A DNA stretch of 15,179 bases from Bacillota bacterium. Lineage in GTDB: Bacteria > Bacillota > Clostridia > Lachnospirales > Lachnospiraceae. Where the stretch lies: positions 1-15,179 of the forward strand of contig JAEYQV010000125.1 in NCBI GenBank assembly GCA_023409835.1, given 5' to 3'. The position numbers were made by a program, and so were the translations under genes. Under the pieces are notes generated by a model, which was not told where the DNA came from, did no database searches, and was given only the letters and a program-made list of their open reading frames with translations. Of the stretch, positions 1 through 7,216 are shown one piece after another (the stretch's first letter is position 1; every line of letters starts with the position of its first letter).

Positions 1-437
1 ATGTACAGGTGGACGGCAATATCAATACACCTCTAAATCCGGTATTGGTAGCGATTGCCGCAGGTGCGGGCTTCGTAGCCAGAGCCTTCTCCGGTCATAA
101 GGAACACCTGGTGGAGATTATGAAACAGGCAATTGAGTATAACGGTTATGCCCTGGTAGATATTCTTCAGCCCTGTGTCAGCTTCAATAAGGTAAATACC
201 TTCGCCTACTATAATCAAAGGGTGTATGAGCTGGATTCTGATTATGACAGTAGGGATAAGGCAGGTGCTTTACAGAAGGCGCTGGAATTCGGGGATAAGA
301 TACCGATCGGTGTCCTGTACCGGGAGGATAAGCCAGCCTTCCATCAGAAGAATGCAGTGCTAAAAACCGGTATACCGCTCATTGACAGAACGGTATCATC
401 GGTTAATATAAAACAACTAATCAACCAATTATGTTAA
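1..437 (+). CDS. 2-oxoacid:ferredoxin oxidoreductase beta subunit, C-terminal part (5' end outside window)
   Basis: The reading frame is open from the left edge (frame of base 3) and ends with TAA at 435-437, so only about the last 144 residues are present. The protein matches the C-terminal half of thiamine-diphosphate-binding beta subunits (PorB/KorB/2-oxoacid type). Visible landmarks are GNINTPLNPV near the start, the AIAAGAGFVARAFSG stretch, LVDILQPCVSFNKVNT and the FAYYNQRVYEL region that follows. Known role of the family: with an alpha/gamma subunit it oxidatively decarboxylates a 2-oxoacid with CoA in the cytoplasm and reduces ferredoxin. The substrate cannot be told from this half, because the ThDP-binding core lies upstream of the window. 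Rubrerythrin starts 12 bases downstream, so the two are probably co-transcribed. The GTG at 9 is not a true start; the frame continues upstream of it. Confidence 0.9.
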   Translation, partial: VQVDGNINTPLNPVLVAIAAGAGFVARAFSGHKEHLVEIMKQAIEYNGYALVDILQPCVSFNKVNTFAYYNQRVYELDSDYDSRDKAGALQKALEFGDKIPIGVLYREDKPAFHQKNAVLKTGIPLIDRTVSSVNIKQLINQLC

Positions 438-449
438 GGAGGAAATGAA

Positions 450-1004
450 ATGGCTGTTAAAAATGCAATGACATCAGAGTTCTTACATTCTGCTTATGGC
501 GGAGAAAGTATGGCACACATGAGATATCTACATTGGGGGCAGATTGCAGCAAAGGAAGGCTTCCCGAACATAGCTAAGCTGTTTGAAGCAATCGCATATG
601 CGGAGAGTGTTCATGCAGGAAACCATTTCCGTGAAATCGGTGGTATAACAGCGGATGCGACCGTAACAGCCGGAGCGGTATTTGGTAACGGCAAGACAGT
701 TGATAACCTGCAGGGCGGCATCAATGGCGAGCTACATGAGGTAGAGCAGATGTATCCGGTTTACTTAAATGCGGCTGAGTTTCAGATGGAAGCAGGAGCA
801 CAGAGGTCCTTCCATTTTGCTCTGGAGGCTGAGAAGCAGCATGCGGAGTTATTTACACAGGCACAGGCGGCTGCGAAGGAGGGCAAGGATTTTGAACTGA
901 AATCCGTATATGTCTGCCCTATCTGCGGTCATACGATATTGGATGAGGCACCGGATAAATGCCCGGTTTGCGGAACAAAGAAGGAAATGTACAAACAATT
1001 CTAA
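450..1004 (+). CDS. rbr: Rubrerythrin (non-haem di-iron peroxidase with rubredoxin tail)
   Basis: This 184-residue cytoplasmic protein has usual rubrerythrin length. Residues 1-140 form the ferritin-like four-helix domain with a full set of candidate di-iron ligands: Glu19, Glu52 and His55 (ExxH), Glu94 and Glu97, and Glu128 and His131 (a second ExxH). Residues 154-184 are a rubredoxin-like Fe(SCys)4 knuckle with Cys156-x2-Cys159 and Cys171-x2-Cys174. The order is the classic ferritin-then-rubredoxin arrangement. Known role: NAD(P)H-linked reduction of hydrogen peroxide in anaerobes. The start is fixed by an excellent AAGGAGG site at 438-444. It lies 12 bases after the oxidoreductase stop, which suggests one transcript. 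It belongs with the superoxide reductase and thioredoxin genes farther along as part of oxygen-defence capacity, although it is not in the same operon. Confidence 0.95.
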   Translation: MAVKNAMTSEFLHSAYGGESMAHMRYLHWGQIAAKEGFPNIAKLFEAIAYAESVHAGNHFREIGGITADATVTAGAVFGNGKTVDNLQGGINGELHEVEQMYPVYLNAAEFQMEAGAQRSFHFALEAEKQHAELFTQAQAAAKEGKDFELKSVYVCPICGHTILDEAPDKCPVCGTKKEMYKQF

Positions 1005-1034
1005 GGCAACGCTGATCTGTATTAGTATTACCCC

Positions 1035-1062
1035 TTGCTAAGAAATGCTTTTACAGTATTCT
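1035..1062 (+). promoter_or_regulatory. Possible sigma-A promoter for the PsiE-family gene
   Basis: TTGCTA at 1035-1040 and TATTCT at 1057-1062 are spaced by 16 bases, with four of six matches to consensus in each hexamer. It lies in the 92-base gap between rubrerythrin and the next gene. No terminator was seen after rubrerythrin, so read-through is also possible. Weak evidence only. Confidence 0.3.
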
Positions 1063-1096
1063 GCTATAGAAAGAACAGACTTGCATAGGAGGACGA

Positions 1097-1480
1097 ATGA
1101 AGAAGTTTCAAAAGCAGTTACTTAAATGTACCAGGATATTAGAATTCATAATCAGTATTGTAATAGTTATAGCAATTGTTATTTCCATGATTACTCTGTT
1201 GGACGGTTTGAAGGTATTTTGCCTGAAACCACTTGAACAGGATGCCTTTCAAACATTCCTGGGTATTTCTTTTAATATCCTGATTGGAATTGAGTTCTTA
1301 AAAATGATATTTAAAAGCAATCTTAGCACTGTGGTGGAAGTACTTCTCTTTGCCATTGCCAGACAAATGATTGTAGAGCATACAACGGTCTACGAGAATT
1401 TTATCGGAGTAGCTTCGATAGCACTATTGTTTGTAGTTCGGAAGTTCCTGTTCATACCGGAGCTTGATGATAAAGAATAG
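1097..1480 (+). CDS. PsiE-family small membrane protein
   Basis: A 127-residue integral membrane protein with four likely transmembrane segments: about 15-37, 52-70, 76-92 and 101-119. A short cytoplasmic-type basic N-terminus (KKFQKQLLK) precedes the first. The stretch EVLLFAIARQMIVEH followed by an FIGVASIALLFVVRKFL segment is characteristic of the phosphate-starvation-inducible E family (PF06146). The biochemical role of that family is unknown; the name comes from E. coli psiE induction and does not prove phosphate control here. The start is supported by TAGGAGG at 1088-1094. It stands alone between rubrerythrin and a convergent oxidase gene, and a 12-bp hairpin follows 80 bases after the stop. 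Confidence 0.75.
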   Translation: MKKFQKQLLKCTRILEFIISIVIVIAIVISMITLLDGLKVFCLKPLEQDAFQTFLGISFNILIGIEFLKMIFKSNLSTVVEVLLFAIARQMIVEHTTVYENFIGVASIALLFVVRKFLFIPELDDKE

Positions 1481-1560
1481 CATATGAGAAGGGTTAGAAA
1501 TACAGGTAGAAGGATATTGCCGAAGAAAGAAATGGTTCTGCAACTCTTATATATCAACAG

Positions 1561-1595
1561 ACCGGGGTAGTGATGACACTACCCCGGTTATTTTG
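1561..1595. terminator. Hairpin terminator between convergent genes
   Basis: A perfect 12-bp stem (ACCGGGGTAGTG at 1561-1572, CACTACCCCGGT at 1577-1588) has a 4-base loop. On the plus strand it is followed by TATTTTG, giving a fair terminator for the PsiE-family gene. It also lies downstream of the minus-strand oxidase gene, though 166 bases past its stop and with a weaker U-tract on that side. It may therefore act on both strands. Confidence 0.75.
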
Positions 1596-1754
1596 TATGC
1601 GGTTGGCTGCCACAGGCAGAATTCGGTTACGGATCGAAGTTCGTTCCGGGATGACGAGTCTCTGCGGATGAGAAACGCAGGGATTCCCTGCTCAGTATTG
1701 CACAGTATAATAATACTTTGCATCAGTCGCCAGGTTATGAAGTAGAGAGAAGGA

Positions 1755-3434
1755 TCACTGCTGGCAGCGGAACTGATAAGCCAGCTGGTTGGCAGCCGCT
1801 TTACCGGTCGATAGGGCTCCCTGCATCCAGCCATGCTTATTTGAGATATGTTCCCCGGCAAAGAAGACATGATGATTATATTCGGGTTTTAGGTTCTCAT
1901 AAGCGAAGAGAGGCTTCTGTCCGGGAAGAGTATAGGTCAGAGCACCCATAAAATTAGCTTCCGTATTCCAGTGCACAAGCTGATAGCGATCCACGATGGA
2001 ATTTAAATATCCTCTTGGCAGGCCATGAACCTCCTCTACATTCTGCCGGAGGATATCGTAACGCCGGCTCTCTTCCTGACCGCCAAGTCTTAGTGCATTT
2101 TGTTCCAGGCTGCAGGAAGCTGTTAAAACGCCCGGTTCATTCGGGGAACAGGTCCCCTGCGTCAGACCGATGTTATGGTCACCGGGATAGAGGATGGATT
2201 GGATTGGAAGATCAGTCAGGGAGCAGCCGCCAAGAATGCGCCCATAATCCGTGTCTTTCTCCCAAAAACGGCGATTGCAGAGAAATAAAGCCCTAAGGGC
2301 ATCAATATAGTTCGTCTCGAGAATCGACCGCATCTTCCTGCTGCTGAAATAAGGCTTGATTTCAACACATCGTAATGAGGTGAAGGGAATGGTACAGATG
2401 ACATAATCAAAAATGTCGGCATTAACCTTCCCATCAATCGCCTTATTATATCTTAATACTACCTTACTGCGGTAATTGGACTGATAGATACCGGTGACAT
2501 AATGTCCGGGCTTATAGGTGATCGTCCCGAGCTTATCCATGGGAAGATTCCCATATTCCTGCGGATATTCCAGAAAGAAGGATTGATAGAAGGAATAGGG
2601 CAGGTTTACAGCACCTCCTTCTATTTGATAGGTGTTCTTATGATCCAGGGTATACTCCTCCTGGGCAATTTCATCATAACTGATATGCAGCAGAGCTCCG
2701 GAGACAGGATCAACGTCGGAGATTAGATTGATGGCGCCCTGACTTAACCCCAGAGCTTCAAAGTTCTTTCTGAGACTGATATTCATAAGAGGCAGAATCT
2801 CAGGCGAATATTCCGGCAGGATCCGAATCAACTCAGACCTGAGCTGAGGCGTTAATTTTAAAAATGCCTCCGTCATCGCATAACGATTAAGCTCAGCCCA
2901 GGGAGTATTCCGCTCCTGTGGTGTTAGTGAATACAACGGATACAGACATTCCTCCACATACTCCGTGTCTCGTATTCTTGTATTATGGACATAGAGAAAA
3001 TGATTACGTCCGGGGGAGGACATGGACAGTGTATTAAGACCGAACAGGTTGATATAATGCCAGGTGGTCTCATGTGACACCGGAATTTTTAAAGCTCCAA
3101 GTTCCCCGTAGTAGTATCCTTCCGGGTCAAAATAATAGGTAAATACCCTTCCGCCGATCCTGCCCTCAGAAGCCTCCAGGATCGTTATCTCGGCACCCAG
3201 CTTTCGAAGCTCAAAGGCAGCTGTCAGACCGGCCAGACCGCCGCCGATGATTCCAACTTTAATTCCCTTTAAATCGCCGGGTAAACCATAGGTTGTAATA
3301 TCCGGCGGAGGACTTAAGTCCGCAAGGATATATTCGTAGTCCTCCGGTCTTCCTGCCTCTGTTAATGCGGCTCTAAGTAATTCATGCCGCTGCTCATCTG
3401 TAGGATTCATTACCTGATTCAGGGGAGTTTGCAT
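1755..3434 (-). CDS. FAD-dependent amine oxidase, L-amino-acid-oxidase type
   Basis: This 559-residue flavoprotein belongs to the amino-oxidase superfamily (PF01593). Residues 59-90 form the Rossmann FAD site with G64-x-G66-x2-G69 and acidic Glu87 for the ribose, followed by the GRIGGRVFT motif (91-99). The segment ELGALKIP (111-118), the TDLPIQSILYP segment (407-417) and the C-terminal FAGEHISNKHGWMQGA (525-540, FAD contact) correspond in order to L-amino-acid oxidases of the snake-venom type rather than MAO-A/B. About 50 extra N-terminal residues precede the FAD fold. There is no signal peptide, so it is probably cytoplasmic. Expected reaction: an amine or amino acid plus O2 gives an imine (then keto acid) plus H2O2; the substrate is unknown. 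Compared from memory with venom enzymes, the carboxylate-binding Arg is Lys116 and the flavin-side Lys is Arg381, so amino-acid specificity is uncertain. The ATG is preceded by GAGG with 7-base spacing. It is monocistronic and diverges from xpt. Confidence 0.85.
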   Translation of the reverse strand: MQTPLNQVMNPTDEQRHELLRAALTEAGRPEDYEYILADLSPPPDITTYGLPGDLKGIKVGIIGGGLAGLTAAFELRKLGAEITILEASEGRIGGRVFTYYFDPEGYYYGELGALKIPVSHETTWHYINLFGLNTLSMSSPGRNHFLYVHNTRIRDTEYVEECLYPLYSLTPQERNTPWAELNRYAMTEAFLKLTPQLRSELIRILPEYSPEILPLMNISLRKNFEALGLSQGAINLISDVDPVSGALLHISYDEIAQEEYTLDHKNTYQIEGGAVNLPYSFYQSFFLEYPQEYGNLPMDKLGTITYKPGHYVTGIYQSNYRSKVVLRYNKAIDGKVNADIFDYVICTIPFTSLRCVEIKPYFSSRKMRSILETNYIDALRALFLCNRRFWEKDTDYGRILGGCSLTDLPIQSILYPGDHNIGLTQGTCSPNEPGVLTASCSLEQNALRLGGQEESRRYDILRQNVEEVHGLPRGYLNSIVDRYQLVHWNTEANFMGALTYTLPGQKPLFAYENLKPEYNHHVFFAGEHISNKHGWMQGALSTGKAAANQLAYQFRCQQ

Positions 3435-3521
3435 GTATCTACCTCGGATATTTGTTACAGTAGAAATATATGGAAGATGCCGTCAGAATATAACAAGATA
3501 GACCAAGCCGTCTGATATAAA

Positions 3522-3551
3522 TCTACATAACTAATATAGATTGTATATAAT
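3522..3551 (+). promoter_or_regulatory. Probable sigma-A promoter for xpt
   Basis: A perfect TATAAT (3546-3551) lies 18 bases after TCTACA (3522-3527, four of six matches). It sits in the very AT-rich gap of 279 bases between the divergent oxidase and xpt genes. A start near 3558 would leave an untranslated leader of about 155 bases before the xpt ATG at 3714. I could not identify a clear promoter for the divergent oxidase gene. Confidence 0.45.
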
Positions 3552-3557
3552 ATGACA

Positions 3558-3713
3558 ACCTATTAATTATAGTAATAATACCTATTAAAATTAATAAATT
3601 GTATTATGTCGAGTTATTGGGTAAAATATCGTTGTAATATCGGTATGAGTGAGAACAGCAAGCTAACAACAAAGTTTGCGGGAACAATAAGCTTAAGAAA
3701 AGTGGGAATTGTG
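3558..3713 (+). promoter_or_regulatory. Long xpt leader, no recognised riboswitch
   Basis: About 155 bases separate the likely transcription start from the xpt start codon. Purine riboswitches often control xpt in Firmicutes, but the conserved core strings of the guanine aptamer (TAATC-type and GTTTCTACC-type junction elements) are absent. Visible pairings are TTATTG 3614-3619 with CAATAA 3685-3690, enclosing a GCAAGC/GTTTGC stem-loop. The frame stays open upstream of the start (36 extra codons from 3606), but those residues do not resemble Xpt, so I treat the stretch as leader. Confidence 0.35.
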
Positions 3714-4289
3714 ATGCAGTTATTAAAAGACAGAATAAACAAGGATGGTAAGATACGAGCCGGCAATGTACTAAAGGTGGACAGCTTCTTAAACCATCAG
3801 ATGGACATCGGATTATTTGCTGAAATCGGTAAGGAATTTAAAAGGCGATTTGCTGACAGTGAGGTAACGAAAATTCTTACGATTGAAGCATCGGGTATCG
3901 GGATTGCCTGCATAGCAGCCCAATATTTTAATGTACCTGTATTATTTGCCAAGAAAACACAAACGAAAAATATCTCCGGAGATGTCTACACCTGTAAGGT
4001 AGAGTCCTTCACTCATGGAAGAGTATACGACATTATTGTATCGAAGGAATTTCTTCGGGCTGAGGATAAGGTACTGATTATCGATGATTTTCTTGCGAAC
4101 GGAAGTGCACTGATGGGCCTGGCCCAGTTAGTTAAGGACGCAGGGGCCGAACTAGTCGGAGCAGGTATTGTTATCGAGAAGGGCTTTCAGGAAGGCGGAC
4201 AGCTTGTGCGCTTAAGCGGAGTCCGAGTGGAATCACTGGCGATTATTGATTCCATGAATGAGAAAGACGGAATATCCTTCCGGAACTAG
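3714..4289 (+). CDS. xpt: Xanthine phosphoribosyltransferase
   Basis: A 191-residue cytoplasmic purine-salvage enzyme that joins xanthine (in some species also guanine or hypoxanthine) to PRPP to make XMP. The N-terminus MQLLKDRINKDGKI, the LKVDSFLNHQMD block (20-31), IEASGIGIA (58-65) and the PRPP loop IIDDFLANGSA (122-132) are typical of Xpt, and the length agrees with the Bacillus enzyme (about 194). The longer open frame from 3606 adds 36 residues without family resemblance, so the start at 3714 is chosen although its ribosome site (GTGGGA, about 7 bases upstream) is weak. Downstream on the same strand is a nucleoside-type ABC importer, which fits a purine uptake and salvage unit. The divergent oxidase gene is upstream. 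Confidence 0.93.
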   Translation: MQLLKDRINKDGKIRAGNVLKVDSFLNHQMDIGLFAEIGKEFKRRFADSEVTKILTIEASGIGIACIAAQYFNVPVLFAKKTQTKNISGDVYTCKVESFTHGRVYDIIVSKEFLRAEDKVLIIDDFLANGSALMGLAQLVKDAGAELVGAGIVIEKGFQEGGQLVRLSGVRVESLAIIDSMNEKDGISFRN

Positions 4290-4290
4290 A

Positions 4291-4321
4291 TTTACATTGG
4301 GCAGAGGCTCTGCCCGGTAAA
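4291..4321 (+). terminator. Hairpin after xpt, weak terminator or attenuator
   Basis: GGGCAGA (4299-4305) pairs with TCTGCCC (4309-4315) over a 3-base loop, extended by an outer TTTAC/GTAAA pair (4291-4295 with 4317-4321). It starts one base after the xpt stop. It is followed by TATATTATT rather than a U-run, so termination may be partial. No convincing separate promoter was found between it and the lipoprotein gene at 4405. Confidence 0.5.
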
Positions 4322-4404
4322 TATATTATTCATGACAGTTGTTAGAGGGAATGCTTTCAAAAATAAGTGGAAGCACGAAGCCTCAAAAACAAGGAGGAGA
4401 AAGC

Positions 4405-5601
4405 ATGTTTAAATCTAAGAAATTATGGTCACTCATTATTATGGCAGTGATGGTCCTTGCACTCAGTGCATGCGGCAAGAAGGATGACAATAAGGAAGCA
4501 AGTAACACAGATGACAAAACACCCATCACAAAAGAGGATGACAATAAGGAAGAAAAAACCGGAGCGGGTAAAACACCGATTGCTAAGGAGAAGTTTAAGG
4601 TTGGTGTAATTCATATCGGAAACCCTGCAGACGGTGCAGGTTATACTTATGCTCATGATCAGGGTATTGTTGCAATGCAGGCAGCACTTGGTCTTGCTGA
4701 TGAGCAGATTATCCGCAAGAACAACGTAAATGATACGGATGCGGTGGCAATCAGAACAGCCATTGAAGAGTGTATTGAAGAAGGTGCCAACATCATCTTC
4801 GGTACCAGCTGGGGTTACATGGATACCATGGAGCAGCTTGCTGCAGAGTATCCCGAGATTGTATTCTCACATGGTTCAGGATATAAGAGCAATGAAACGA
4901 ACTTTAATAATTATTTCGGCCGTATCTACCAGGCACGTTACCTTGCAGGTATCGCAGCAGGTATGAAGACCGAGTCTGATATGATTGGTTATGTTGCAGC
5001 TATGGGTATTGACAACTCCGAGGTTACCGGTGGAATTAACGCATTTGCACTTGGTGTTGAGTCTGTTAACCCGGATGCTAAGGTTTATGTTAAGGTTACC
5101 AATACCTGGTTTGATCCTACCTTAGAGGGACAGGCAGCAGAAGCTTTACTGGATATGGGCTGTGACGTGATTGCTCAGCATGCGGATACCACTGCTCCCC
5201 AGATGGCTGCACAGGCAAGAGGCGCTTTCGGCTGCGGCTATAACTCCGATATGACCAAGGATGCTCCTCAGGCACATCTGACCGCTCCGATCTGGAACTG
5301 GGGTGTATACTATACCAAGGCTGCTAAGGCGGTTATGGAAGGTACCTGGACCAATGAGAATTACTTCGGTGGTATGGATGATGGTCTGGTTGATGTTTCT
5401 CCTCTGTCCGCAAATTGTGCACCTGGTACCCAGGAAGCTATTGATGCAGCGAAGAAGAAGATTATCGAAGGCTTCAAGATTTTCGAAGGCTCCTTAACCG
5501 ATAACGCAGGTAATGAGGTATGCAAGGCAGGTGAATTTATCTCTGATGGAGACATCACCGGTGCTATGAACTGGTATTATAAGAACGTTGAAGTAAAATA
5601 G
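4405..5601 (+). CDS. BMP-family substrate-binding lipoprotein of a nucleoside-type ABC importer
   Basis: A 398-residue lipoprotein (PF02608, basic membrane protein/PnrA type). The signal peptide has a KSKK basic start, a hydrophobic core and the lipobox LSAC with lipidated Cys23. A charged linker (26-61) follows, made of two 18-residue copies (DDNKE…KTPI.K). The binding domain begins at KFKVGVIHIGNPADGAGYTY (20 residues from Lys63) and contains the GTSWGYM and HGSGYKSN blocks typical of the family. Known relatives bind purine nucleosides (PnrA of Treponema, NupN of Bacillus). The ligand here is inferred from family and from neighbouring xpt. The start at 4405 is fixed by AAGGAGGAG at 4391-4399 and the signal peptide; an upstream in-frame TTG at 4339 would wrongly place 22 polar residues before it. 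The ATPase gene follows after 79 bases. Confidence 0.9.
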   Translation: MFKSKKLWSLIIMAVMVLALSACGKKDDNKEASNTDDKTPITKEDDNKEEKTGAGKTPIAKEKFKVGVIHIGNPADGAGYTYAHDQGIVAMQAALGLADEQIIRKNNVNDTDAVAIRTAIEECIEEGANIIFGTSWGYMDTMEQLAAEYPEIVFSHGSGYKSNETNFNNYFGRIYQARYLAGIAAGMKTESDMIGYVAAMGIDNSEVTGGINAFALGVESVNPDAKVYVKVTNTWFDPTLEGQAAEALLDMGCDVIAQHADTTAPQMAAQARGAFGCGYNSDMTKDAPQAHLTAPIWNWGVYYTKAAKAVMEGTWTNENYFGGMDDGLVDVSPLSANCAPGTQEAIDAAKKKIIEGFKIFEGSLTDNAGNEVCKAGEFISDGDITGAMNWYYKNVEVK

Positions 5602-5680
5602 TATTGACGAAACAGTTGTTTATCATATACCATTAGATTGCATTCTTTCTGTTATTATTAAATATTAGGCTGGTGGCATT

Positions 5681-7216
5681 GTGGAAAATAAAACGAATGA
5701 AACTATGGCAATCGAACTGAAACAAATCACAAAAACCTTTGGGTCGGTTGTGGCGAACAACAAAATAGACCTTTCCGTTAAGCAGGGCGAGATTCTCGCC
5801 CTGCTTGGGGAAAACGGATCGGGAAAAACTACACTTATGAACATGCTTTCAGGTATTTATAAACCTGACAGCGGTTCTATTTTTATTAACGGACAACCGG
5901 TAACAATCAATTCCCCTGAAGATGCAATTACACTTGGAGTCGGTATGATCCATCAGCATTTTAAACTGGTTGAGGCACTTACAGCGACGGATAATATAAT
6001 ACTTGGCTCGAAGGACAAGGGAATCTTTCTTCAGAAGGAAAGATCAAGGAAGATTAAGGAGATCAGCAACCGATTTGGACTAGATATTGATCCGGAAAAA
6101 CCGATTTATCAGATGTCAGTCAGTGAGAAGCAGACCGTTGAAATTATCAAAGTGCTGTACCGCAAGGCTGACATTTTAATTTTGGATGAACCTACTGCCG
6201 TACTGACTCCGCAGGAAACCAAGAGACTTTTTGAAATCTTAAGACGGATGAAGCAGGAGGGCTGTGCTGTCATCATCATTACCCATAAGCTGAATGAGGT
6301 TCTGGAGATCAGCGACAGGGTAACAATCCTTCGGAAGGGTGAAAGTGTGGCTACGGTTACCACTGCGGATACCAATGTACAGGAGCTGACTGAGCTAATG
6401 GTAGGCCGCCCGGTGGAGCTTTCCATTGATCATCCGGAGAGCTTCTTTGATGAAAATCTGCTGGAAATTCACCATCTGACAGTGAGTAACGAGGATGGCG
6501 TAGATATGATTAAGGACATCAGCTTTGACTTAAACCGTGGTGAGATTCTCGGAGTTGCCGGAGTAGCCGGCAGCGGACAGAAGGAGCTGTGTGAAGCCTT
6601 GGCAGGACTTCTTCCCGTGAAGAAGGGGGCCGTCCTTTATAAGAACGAAAATATTATTGGTAAAACACCGAATGAAATTATAAAGATGGGGATCAGTATG
6701 AGCTTCATTCCGGAAGATCGCTTAGGTATGGGTCTGGCAGCTTCCATGGGGATGGTTGATAATATGCTGCTGAAATCCTATAACGAAGGGAAGGGACCCT
6801 TCGTCAGTAAGAAGAAGGCAAGAGAGTTGGCAAAACGTCTGGTGGAGCAGCTGGATATCGTCACTCCGAACGTTGATACGCCGGTAAGAAGGTTATCCGG
6901 CGGTAATGTACAGAAGGTACTTCTAGGCAGAGAGATCGAGTCCGAGCCGAATGTACTGATAACGGCTTATGCAGTACGCGGCCTGGATATCAACTCCTCC
7001 TATACGATTTATGATGCTTTAAATGAGCAGAAGCAGAAGGGAGTCGGAGTTCTCTTTATCGGAGAGGACTTAGACGTCATGCTGGAGCTCTGCGATCGGA
7101 TCATGGTTCTCTGTCATGGTAGAGTAACCGGAGTTGTTGATACGAAAAATACAACGAAGGAACAGCTCGGTCTTCTGATGACCGACGCATCCGACAAGAC
7201 GGGAGGTGCCAAATGA
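5681..7216 (+). CDS. Double-domain ATP-binding subunit of the BMP-type importer
   Basis: A 511-residue protein with two fused ABC domains, homologous in layout to NupO/YufO and to sugar-type RbsA proteins. Domain 1 (about 10-240): Walker A GENGSGKTT (43-51), Q-loop IHQHF, a divergent signature MSVSEKQ (145-151), and Walker B ILILDEPTA with Asp169-Glu170. Domain 2 (about 260-505): degenerate Walker A GVAGSGQKE (294-302) lacking the GK[ST] Lys-Ser/Thr order, canonical signature LSGGN (405-409), and a Walker-B region reading LITAYAVRGLD in which the catalytic Glu is missing. A catalytic/degenerate pair is usual in this subfamily. It energises import from the cytoplasmic face. The start is GTG at 5681 with a modest GGTGG site; ATG at 5705 is an alternative. 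The next gene overlaps by 4 bases (ATGA), which indicates translational coupling. Confidence 0.92.
   Translation: MENKTNETMAIELKQITKTFGSVVANNKIDLSVKQGEILALLGENGSGKTTLMNMLSGIYKPDSGSIFINGQPVTINSPEDAITLGVGMIHQHFKLVEALTATDNIILGSKDKGIFLQKERSRKIKEISNRFGLDIDPEKPIYQMSVSEKQTVEIIKVLYRKADILILDEPTAVLTPQETKRLFEILRRMKQEGCAVIIITHKLNEVLEISDRVTILRKGESVATVTTADTNVQELTELMVGRPVELSIDHPESFFDENLLEIHHLTVSNEDGVDMIKDISFDLNRGEILGVAGVAGSGQKELCEALAGLLPVKKGAVLYKNENIIGKTPNEIIKMGISMSFIPEDRLGMGLAASMGMVDNMLLKSYNEGKGPFVSKKKARELAKRLVEQLDIVTPNVDTPVRRLSGGNVQKVLLGREIESEPNVLITAYAVRGLDINSSYTIYDALNEQKQKGVGVLFIGEDLDVMLELCDRIMVLCHGRVTGVVDTKNTTKEQLGLLMTDASDKTGGAK

Noticed and set aside
1547..1870. Minus-strand 107-residue frame beside the oxidase 3' end
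   Set aside because: It overlaps the oxidase coding end in another frame, is rich in Ser and Arg without domain character, and runs through the terminator hairpin.
3435..3605. Guanine riboswitch or T-box in the oxidase/xpt gap
   Set aside because: Looked for the conserved purine-aptamer and T-box strings on both strands and did not find them.
3606..3713. N-terminal extension of Xpt by 36 residues from the first in-frame ATG
   Set aside because: The residues do not resemble Xpt, and the family N-terminus begins exactly at the ATG 3714; the stretch is more likely leader that happens to lack stops.
6551..7010. Inactivating mutation in the second ATPase domain
   Set aside because: A degenerate second nucleotide site is normal in this double-domain family, so it is not evidence of a broken gene.
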